Below, piece after piece: positions 16,339 through 22,108 of a DNA stretch of 22,108 nt (position 1 is the stretch's first letter; each line of letters begins with the position of its first letter). The notes under the pieces were generated by a model, which was not told the DNA's origin, made no database searches, and saw only the letters and a list, made by a program, of their open reading frames with translations. A program made the position numbers and the translations under genes. Source of the stretch: Bacteroides sp. CAG:709 (GTDB lineage Bacteria > Bacteroidota > Bacteroidia > Bacteroidales > UBA932); NCBI GenBank assembly GCA_000434935.1, contig FR882205.1, forward strand, positions 14,193 to 36,300, given 5' to 3'.

Positions 16339-17418
16339 TTATCTGATGCTTTTTACGTACTGTATGAGTCCCATGGTGAGGAACGGGCATTGCTTAGCGA
16401 AGAACTTCACGGCTTCAGGGTACGTTCCTCCCACATAGAGGTTGGCGAAGTGCCCAGCCGCCTCCTTTTTCTCCTTGGCGAGGAAGCTGAAATAGTCGTC
16501 GACATTCTGCTTCACCTTGTCCAGGTCACCTGGGGCCACGTTCTCCACTTCCAGATGCCTGAAGATGCCGTCATTGATGACGCACAGCTCGTGGGGCTTG
16601 TATCCCTTCAGCGTCTTCATCACCTTCTGGAGACTGTAGAGCACGTCCTTTCCGGACACGAGCCTGGAGTTCTTCACGTTCGAGAGAAAGGCGGATGCGG
16701 CTTTCGGCCCCACGATGCTGGAGATGATCTTCGTGTCGAGCGCGTCCAGCTCGTCCCTCCCCGCGATGATGTCGCTTACGCGCTTCCAGGCCCTGCGGTC
16801 AGGAGTCTTGTCAATGCCGGTGTCTTCACCTTCCTTGGAGTCGGGATTGCGGTCAAGCCATATGTGATTCTCCTGGATGAAGTCAATGACCCTGCCGTCG
16901 ACTCCCGCCTTCCTCGCCCACAGCAGCCATTCCTCTACGGACGGGCGGAAATTCACGATGTTGAACCTGGACACTAGAGCCGGGTCCATGTCCGTAAGCT
17001 GGTAGTTGTCGCCGTAGTTGACCGCGGCAATGATGCGGCTGCCCTCGGGAAGTGGACGCCCTGCAAGCTTCCTGTTGAGACAGAGGTCCATAACTGTCTG
17101 CAGGATCTCGTGACGTGCCCTGTTCAGCTCGTCGAGGAAGAGGACTATCGGCTTTCCGTCCGTAGGGAACCAGTAAGGCGGCATGAAGTCTGTCCTGCCG
17201 GTGTTTTCATCCAAGTGGGGGAGTCCGATGAGGTCTCCCGGGTCGGCCATCTGTCCGAGGAACAGGGCGACCACCTTGAGTCCCTTTTCCTGGAAGTATC
17301 CGGTCAGGAATTCCGACTTTCCGATTCCGTGGTTGCCGACGAGCATGATGTTGTGTGTGGACGGCGTGCGGTCCAGCATTGACCTGAGCGCCGTAATGTC
17401 AGTCTGAATATTTGCCAT
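16339..17418 (-). CDS. MoxR-type AAA+ ATPase
   Basis: This 359-residue AAA+ protein has Walker A GNHGIGKS (28-35), the MoxR-type GDLIGLP motif (61-67), Walker B VLFLDELN (92-99), sensor-1 Asn134 (AAVN), a likely arginine finger at Arg151 (PALVSRF) and a sensor-2 candidate in DRRAWKRVSD (207-216). All ATPase residues look intact. MoxR ATPases act with VWA partners as chaperones that remodel or activate target proteins. The close fit to the downstream VWA gene (4 bases) and upstream clpP (26 bases) indicates one transcript. The C-terminal 130 residues are helical and family-typical in length; target specificity cannot be read from them. Confidence 0.9.
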   Translation of the reverse strand: MANIQTDITALRSMLDRTPSTHNIMLVGNHGIGKSEFLTGYFQEKGLKVVALFLGQMADPGDLIGLPHLDENTGRTDFMPPYWFPTDGKPIVLFLDELNRARHEILQTVMDLCLNRKLAGRPLPEGSRIIAAVNYGDNYQLTDMDPALVSRFNIVNFRPSVEEWLLWARKAGVDGRVIDFIQENHIWLDRNPDSKEGEDTGIDKTPDRRAWKRVSDIIAGRDELDALDTKIISSIVGPKAASAFLSNVKNSRLVSGKDVLYSLQKVMKTLKGYKPHELCVINDGIFRHLEVENVAPGDLDKVKQNVDDYFSFLAKEKKEAAGHFANLYVGGTYPEAVKFFAKQCPFLTMGLIQYVKSIR

Positions 17419-17444
17419 AGTTTGTTTCTGAACTTATTATACTC

Positions 17445-18116
17445 CTACTTGCCCGCTCCCATGATGTTGTCTATCATGCCGTATTCCAGTGCCTCCCCGG
17501 ACGTCATCCAGTAGTCCCTGTCCATGTCGGCGAATACCTTGTCGTAGCTCTGGCCCGACTGTCGGGAAAGGATGTTGCATAGCTCCTCCCTGCAGGATTC
17601 GATCTGCCTGGCCGCGATGAGGATGTCCGACGCCTGTCCGCTGGCTCCTCCGAGCGGCTGGTGGATGAGGACCCTGGCGTGGGGGAGTGCGGCCCGCTTG
17701 CCTTTGGCCCCGGAACACAGCAGGATGCTGCCCATGGACGCGGCCATTCCGGTGACTGTGGTGGCGACGTCCGGAGAGATGAGGTTCATCGTGTCCATGA
17801 TGGAGAGTCCTGCGGAGACGCTGCCTCCAGGAGTGTTCAGGTACAGGGTTATGTCCGCGGTCGGATTCTGGGATGTCAGGTACAGAAGCTGGGCGGTGAT
17901 GATGTTTGCGACATCGTTGTTGATTTCAGTGCCCAGGACGAGGATCCTGTCCATCATGAGGCGGCTGAACACGTCCATAGATGCCACGTTGAGAGCCCTC
18001 TCCTCGATGATGGTGGGGTTTATGTAGGCGGCCGTGAGGTTGGCGTAGCCGCTGATTGCATTGCTGCTGATGCCGCACCTCTGTACGGCGTATCTTTCAA
18101 ATTCAGTTCCTTTCAT
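17445..18116 (-). CDS. clpP: ClpP-type serine protease paralogue
   Basis: This 223-residue caseinolytic protease subunit has a complete catalytic triad: Ser127 (GMAASMGS), His152 (VLIHQP) and Asp201 (DMDRDYWM). The oxyanion-side loop LNTPGGSV (93-100) and the handle segment GGASGQASDI (156-165) are also present. The N-terminal region and overall length fit Bacteroidota ClpP. Housekeeping clpP usually sits with tig and clpX; here there is neither, and the only AAA+ protein beside it is MoxR, so this is probably a second, locus-specific ClpP. It could still use the cell's general Clp unfoldases. The 70-base gap upstream contains paired direct repeats (18119-18148), so clpP may start its own transcript besides read-through from the lipoprotein gene. 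Confidence 0.9.
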   Translation of the reverse strand: MKGTEFERYAVQRCGISSNAISGYANLTAAYINPTIIEERALNVASMDVFSRLMMDRILVLGTEINNDVANIITAQLLYLTSQNPTADITLYLNTPGGSVSAGLSIMDTMNLISPDVATTVTGMAASMGSILLCSGAKGKRAALPHARVLIHQPLGGASGQASDILIAARQIESCREELCNILSRQSGQSYDKVFADMDRDYWMTSGEALEYGMIDNIMGAGK

Positions 18117-18118
18117 AT

Positions 18119-18148
18119 CGTTGTTGAATGTTTATATTCCGTTGTTGA
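18119..18148 (-). repeat. Pair of 9-bp direct repeats just upstream of clpP
   Basis: CGTTGTTGA occurs at 18119-18127 and again at 18140-18148 on the plus strand (TCAACAACG on the coding strand of clpP), a 21-base period, two helical turns. The nearer copy lies two bases before the start codon. The arrangement suits cooperative protein binding but may be chance. Confidence 0.35.
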
Positions 18149-18186
18149 CCGTGTCGGTATTCTGCATGTCTGTCAAATTCATCCAG

Positions 18187-18900
18187 TTAATCATTCTGGC
18201 ATGGTGCCTGCCCGGACGGACCGAAAGGGAACCGGTCGACAAGGGCCTTGAGAGCGTCAATGTCCTCTTCCGTTGAAATGTCCCACTTGAGAAAGGCAAA
18301 GTGGGCGACCCTGTTTGCGCCGTCACGGAAGATGCGCCCGAAGTAGCTGTTCCCGTTTGTGTCATGTCCGCTGATTGTTATGAGTTTTTTCGTGTCCCCA
18401 TAAGCTGTCATGTCTTTTGGACATTCCCAGCTGTCGATGCTGATGCCGTCTTCGGTGAGACGTTCATAGAGGCGCATGTCGAACTCGTTCTCGTTCTCCG
18501 AGGAATCGAACCCTGAGTACATGCGCATCATCACGAGTGAATCCGGAGACCACACGTCGGTTCCATGGAACGTCAGTTCGCTCTGGATGATATCCTCTTC
18601 GGGAATCCAGCCGCTTGGAAGTTCTGCAAGACCGCCCCATTCGTCAGAGTAGAGCCAGTATCTGCCATTCCAAACGAACAGGTGCCGGACGGCGTCAAGG
18701 CATCTTGCGCCCTCGCCTATATGGATGCCTGCCAGGGAGTCGAGCACGTGTATGTGGGTGGAATCTTTCCGGATCGATTCAAGCCTCTGCCGCGGTGTCA
18801 TCTTCTCCCAGGGAACCGCCTTGCTTCCGGAATTCCCACAGCCTGCTGCCAGGGCCGTCAGAGAGAATGATACAAGTATGGTATAAAACAACTTCTTCAT
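18187..18900 (-). CDS. Lipoprotein of unknown function
   Basis: This 237-residue protein has a clear signal peptide (MKKLFYTILVSFSLTALAAGC), with a lipobox ending at Cys21, so it should be exported and lipid-anchored. The start at 18900 is chosen because it places the signal peptide at the N-terminus; upstream in-frame codons lack it. The mature part is acidic, tryptophan-rich and without a recognised domain, and contains a WNGRYWLYSDEWGGLAELP segment (about 77-95). It is the first gene of the minus-strand series, 70 bases before clpP. Being envelope-anchored while the following proteins are cytoplasmic, it may be a sensor or an unrelated neighbour; the sequence does not decide. Confidence 0.7.
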   Translation of the reverse strand: MKKLFYTILVSFSLTALAAGCGNSGSKAVPWEKMTPRQRLESIRKDSTHIHVLDSLAGIHIGEGARCLDAVRHLFVWNGRYWLYSDEWGGLAELPSGWIPEEDIIQSELTFHGTDVWSPDSLVMMRMYSGFDSSENENEFDMRLYERLTEDGISIDSWECPKDMTAYGDTKKLITISGHDTNGNSYFGRIFRDGANRVAHFAFLKWDISTEEDIDALKALVDRFPFGPSGQAPCQND

Positions 18901-18968
18901 GATAATCGTGTTTCTTCTATATGTACCGCACGGCACGTGATTTCTTACACATGTCGGAAGAAAAATCG

Positions 18969-18985
18969 TATATTTGTTGGACAAA
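18969..18985 (+). promoter_or_regulatory. -7 element with overlapping short palindrome for the AlbA_2 gene
   Basis: TATATTTG (18969-18976) is a perfect TAnnTTTG, 34 bases before the start chosen at 19011. Overlapping it, TTTGT and ACAAA (18973-18985) form a 5-bp inverted repeat with a 3-base spacer. No good -33 element is seen. The -7 element is identical to that of the WYL gene, and there too a palindrome begins within the -7 element. Confidence 0.45.
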
Positions 18986-19010
18986 AACCGACATTTTAAT
19001 AGCAACCGTC

Positions 19011-21818
19011 ATGACAGAACAGTCCTTTGCCCCGAGTTGGCTCAAAATAGATGATGACAAATTCCGCGACCTTTTGGAATACCTTTGCAGGAAAGCGAGG
19101 TCCGACGGGCACGACCCGTTCTATTCCGCAGCGCAGGAACTGCTGAAAGTGAGGGTATCCTCGCTGATGCCTGAACTCTCATGCGGGATGGAAGGCAGTG
19201 AGGAGGTGCGGCAGTTCAGGATACGTCTTCTGGGCGCGTGGCTCCTGTGCAACGGGGAGGATACTCAGGAGCGCATGGAAGTGGCGTTCGTCATGTTCAA
19301 CATATTGGCCAGCATTGTTCCTGAAGAACTCTCGCAGAAACTCTTCGCCCTCTCGCTAAGGGTGCTGTGCAGCGGCGGCATCCAGGCACCGGGCTTCGCT
19401 TGGGAGGACCTGGTCGACGTGAACAAGGAGCTTCTCTCGCACAAGATTATTCTCAATGCGAAGACGCTCCCTTCGAAGAAGTCCGTGGAGTCATGGTTCG
19501 ACGGGAAAGGCATTCTCCATGTCAATCCGGAAAAGGTCAGCATCATACCTATGAACAGGAAAGACTACTCGATGTGTCATTCCAAGTTGAGCGACTGCAT
19601 GAGGCTGGCGGACGGCAGGTTGTGCGTCTATGTGGAAAAAGGGGAGAAACTGAAGAAGACGGAGGAGTCGGACATCGACGGCATTGGGCGTTTCGCCGGT
19701 GAGTTCAGGAAAGAGCAGCAGAGGACAGTCCCTCCGCAATCCATCCTGAAGAAGTATTCCCTGGAGCAGGAGACTATGGTGCGGGTCATTTCCAGAAGCA
19801 GTCATGACATTGTAGTAGAGACGGTGGATCCGGAATATGAGAAGATCTCAGGTACGTTGCACCATGACCGCGGCATATTCTTCTACAACAATGTGGATTT
19901 TGCCCAGGCGCTTGAAGTTGGCGACTGTTTCAAGGCCGTCATCAAGGATAAGGAAAGGGGGTATTTCTCCGTCTATGACCGTTTCTTGAAGGAGATGGTC
20001 TCGTTGGCAATGGAAGGAGACAGCATTCTAGCCAGATATTCTTTGGATTATAAGGGAAAACCTCTATGGTTCACCAATGAAGGAGTTCCGGTATATGTAA
20101 ATGATCCGGAACCGTATGGGATAGGCGACGTCGCTTATGTTGAAATGACGAAAGTTGATACAAACGGATATATTACGGGTGTAATCTGCGACGACCAGTC
20201 AGGCATAGAAGAAGAGGAACCGTTTGATGACGAGAAGGAATGGTTTATCCGGAACCATATCAGGGAAAAGGACTATGTCGAGCCGAAGGACAATGCCCAG
20301 ACAATCCTCAGTTCCGATTTCGTGCGGATCTTCGAGCGGTCCCTGTACAACTACCAGAAGACGCTGTCCAGGGCGTCCGAGATATACAAGGTTCTCTGCT
20401 ATTGCCAGATGCTGTCCGAACTCACGTCGGAAGAGAAGGAACTTCATTTCCTTGAGCTCAAGGCAAGTTATCTGGAGCAGCTGGTCCTGTTCGCAAAAGG
20501 GCAGTATGACAGGATGAAACAGCTTGTCCCTCCGTCGGACATAGGTGGAATCGAATCGGTGGAAAGGTCCGTCAAGCTCGTTGACATCCTGATGCAGATC
20601 AATTCATCCGAAGAATCGGAACTGCTGGACAGTACCATACTTTCCTCGGAGGACCCGTTGACGAAGAGGACTGCCAGGATACTTCAGTCATATAACCGCA
20701 TCAAGGACATTGTGCCTGAGTCTTCCCTCAATGACCTCAAGATGGAGATCATCCGCGGGCTCTCGCTTGATGCCGAGATACAGGCGTCACTCGATGAGAA
20801 GGACGATGAATACTTGGGCATGGAGGACAAGGTGAAGGAGTTCAAGTCTTCATTCGTCTATCCGGCCGACAAGGAGGACAGGATGTCCCCTAACGTGAAG
20901 AAGCAGAGCATGGTGGTGTTCAAGGCCGTCTGCGCGTTCCTCAATTCCAAGGTGGGAGGCACTCTCTATCTCGGCGTGTCGGATGCCGGTTATGTGGTGG
21001 GCATTGACAATGACCTCGCTTACCTGAAAGCGAACAGCGACTCATATATCCGCTTCATTCAGGACGAGGCGAAAAAGGTCTTCGACAAGAGCATCCTGGA
21101 CTTCCTTGACTTTGATCTGAAGTTTGACGGACGTGTGGTTGAAGTGAAGGTGCGTCCGTTCGATGACGGCGTTGTCTGTCTGGAGGGCGTCCCGTATATC
21201 CGCCGCTATGCCGAGTCTGAGCCGATGCGTGAGGACGAGAGGGCAAGGATAGCGTCCGAGAAGGTCGCACCCAACATTCATGTGAAGAGCAAGGCGGAAA
21301 ATCTGGAAAGGGCCATTGCCGAAAAGAAGAGGGCGATCCTGCGCCGGTTCTCATCGTCCGACAGGATTGAAGACAGGAAAGTGGAGCCGTTCAAGATCGT
21401 CAAGGGCGGCAAATACGTATGGTGCTATGACATTGAGGACAAGTGCTGCAAACAGTTCGGCATCTCCAAGATGGCAGCCGTGGACATCATTCAGGACCCG
21501 TGGACCCATGAAGCGGAGCACAAGGAAGGGAATACTGACATCTTCAACTGGGGAGGTTCAAAGGCGTTCAATATTGTCCTTGAACTTGACCTCACGGCAA
21601 AGAACATCATTGTCGAAGAGTATCCTCTCAGCGAGCCTCTCCTCAAACAGGTCGACAAGTCTGGCATGAGATGGAGTCTGTCCACAGACATCTACAACTG
21701 CACCGCCCCCGGACGGTTCTGCATAGGACTTGCCGAGCATGTAACCATCATCAAGGGCGACGAACTGAAAAAATATGTTTCGGAATACGTCCGGAAGAAT
21801 TTCTCCGGAAACGCTTAG
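19011..21818 (+). CDS. 935-residue AlbA_2 (Schlafen-type) protein with diverged C-terminal WYL-like domain
   Basis: Start 19011 is chosen because the -7 element at 18969-18976 lies after the earlier in-frame ATGs. Residues 1-240 are mostly helical with no recognised domain. Residues about 250-400 look like tandem beta-rich S1/OB-like segments (ETMVRVI...SGTLHHDRG; GIGDVAYVEM). Residues 430-600 are largely helical. An AlbA_2 domain follows (about 605-740): EFKSSF, AVCAFLNSKVGGTLYLGVSDAGYVVGI, then EVKVRPF and YIRRYAESEPM. Finally 762-845 and 852-930 resemble WYL plus WCX domains (VEPFKIVKGGKYVWCYD; late LKKYVSEYV), but the WYL tripeptide reads KYV and the usual arginines are Lys814 and Lys820. 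AlbA_2 domains occur in nucleic-acid-binding and Schlafen-like proteins. It is the effector or sensor candidate of the cassette. Confidence 0.8.
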   Translation: MTEQSFAPSWLKIDDDKFRDLLEYLCRKARSDGHDPFYSAAQELLKVRVSSLMPELSCGMEGSEEVRQFRIRLLGAWLLCNGEDTQERMEVAFVMFNILASIVPEELSQKLFALSLRVLCSGGIQAPGFAWEDLVDVNKELLSHKIILNAKTLPSKKSVESWFDGKGILHVNPEKVSIIPMNRKDYSMCHSKLSDCMRLADGRLCVYVEKGEKLKKTEESDIDGIGRFAGEFRKEQQRTVPPQSILKKYSLEQETMVRVISRSSHDIVVETVDPEYEKISGTLHHDRGIFFYNNVDFAQALEVGDCFKAVIKDKERGYFSVYDRFLKEMVSLAMEGDSILARYSLDYKGKPLWFTNEGVPVYVNDPEPYGIGDVAYVEMTKVDTNGYITGVICDDQSGIEEEEPFDDEKEWFIRNHIREKDYVEPKDNAQTILSSDFVRIFERSLYNYQKTLSRASEIYKVLCYCQMLSELTSEEKELHFLELKASYLEQLVLFAKGQYDRMKQLVPPSDIGGIESVERSVKLVDILMQINSSEESELLDSTILSSEDPLTKRTARILQSYNRIKDIVPESSLNDLKMEIIRGLSLDAEIQASLDEKDDEYLGMEDKVKEFKSSFVYPADKEDRMSPNVKKQSMVVFKAVCAFLNSKVGGTLYLGVSDAGYVVGIDNDLAYLKANSDSYIRFIQDEAKKVFDKSILDFLDFDLKFDGRVVEVKVRPFDDGVVCLEGVPYIRRYAESEPMREDERARIASEKVAPNIHVKSKAENLERAIAEKKRAILRRFSSSDRIEDRKVEPFKIVKGGKYVWCYDIEDKCCKQFGISKMAAVDIIQDPWTHEAEHKEGNTDIFNWGGSKAFNIVLELDLTAKNIIVEEYPLSEPLLKQVDKSGMRWSLSTDIYNCTAPGRFCIGLAEHVTIIKGDELKKYVSEYVRKNFSGNA

Positions 21819-22108
21819 AATTCCATCACCCGCAGACGGTGACTTCGCTGTTGGTGGCGTTCTTTTTCTTGCCGCTTTGGTTTGCGGCATGCGACTCCAT
21901 TGCCGTTCATGTAGTATTGGTCACTTTTACAGATGTCATGAAGAAGAGAGCAGATGGTGACGGAAGTGGTCGGAAGAGGACGCGGTAACTGTGAGTTTAA
22001 TCTCATGGCCTCCTCGTAGACATCCAGGGAATGCTTTGCCAGTCCGCCCTCATTGTTGTTGTGATTCGAAACCGAAGCCAGGGCCGTGAAGAAGCCGTTG
22101 GACTCCAT
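21815..22108 (-). CDS. HD-domain protein, 5' end beyond the window, apparently shortened at the 3' end
   Basis: The visible 97 residues contain GGLAKHSLDVYEEA with His26 and the metal-binding doublet LLHDICK (His57-Asp58), typical of small HD phosphohydrolase-like proteins. The reading frame is open to the window edge, so the Met at 22108 may be internal; relatives usually have further residues before this point. After the HD doublet the family normally continues for another 100 or more residues with a second His/Asp region; here an Arg/Lys-rich stretch (72-97) leads to a stop that overlaps the stop codon of the AlbA_2 gene by four bases. It may be a truncated, decaying gene. Confidence 0.6.
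   Translation of the reverse strand: MESNGFFTALASVSNHNNNEGGLAKHSLDVYEEAMRLNSQLPRPLPTTSVTICSLLHDICKSDQYYMNGNGVACRKPKRQEKERHQQRSHRLRVMEF

Noticed and set aside
17220..17240. IGL tripeptide in the MoxR protein as a possible ClpP-docking loop
   Set aside because: It falls in GDLIGLP, a motif conserved in MoxR ATPases generally, so it is no evidence for a ClpP contact.
18921..19010. Upstream ATG codons for the AlbA_2 gene (18921, 18951)
   Set aside because: They precede the TATATTTG element at 18969-18976, so a transcript from that promoter would not contain them.
1..22108. CRISPR array, tRNA, integrase, transposase or IS ends
   Set aside because: No regular repeat-spacer series, no tRNA-like cloverleaf in the short intergenic gaps, and no recombinase-like protein were seen, so mobility of the cassette is not supported by machinery in the window.

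Overview
The window looks like a chromosomal segment of a Bacteroidales (Bacteroidota) bacterium, probably gut-associated; genus not resolved. The grounds are recurrent TAnnTTTG-type -7 promoter elements, absence of strong Shine-Dalgarno sequences, and families typical of the phylum: a multidomain transglutaminase lipoprotein, PIN-PhoH, a BASS-type carrier and a 908-residue pyruvate phosphate dikinase. I see no tRNA, rRNA, CRISPR array or transposase.

Region 1 (1-6.1 kb): two tandem, equal-length glycerol-1-phosphate-dehydrogenase-like genes, each followed by a similar hairpin, face a convergent ppdK. Region 2 (6.1-9.8 kb): a minus-strand operon encodes an unusual protein with a PurL/AIR-synthase-like C-terminal domain, then PIN-PhoH, then a BASS-family membrane carrier. 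Region 3 (9.9-13.9 kb): cutC runs into a large transglutaminase-like lipoprotein (their stop codons overlap), followed by a small sigma-70-like factor transcribed divergently from the next block.

Region 4 (14.0-21.8 kb) is the most interesting part. A WYL-domain regulator with a near-perfect palindrome over its own promoter flanks a minus-strand cluster: lipoprotein, a ClpP paralogue without an adjacent Clp unfoldase, a MoxR-type AAA+ ATPase, and a VWA protein whose N-terminal metallopeptidase-like domain appears to have lost its zinc site. On the other side, divergent from the lipoprotein, lies a 935-residue protein with an AlbA_2 (Schlafen-type) domain and a diverged C-terminal WYL-like domain. 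Regulator, NTPase plus VWA adaptor, protease and nucleic-acid-associated effector candidate together resemble the logic of conflict or stress systems. This is inference from domain content and gene order; no known named system is matched exactly.

The right edge holds an HD-domain gene cut by the window at its 5' end. It seems to end prematurely where it meets the AlbA_2 gene, so that junction may be a boundary of the cassette.
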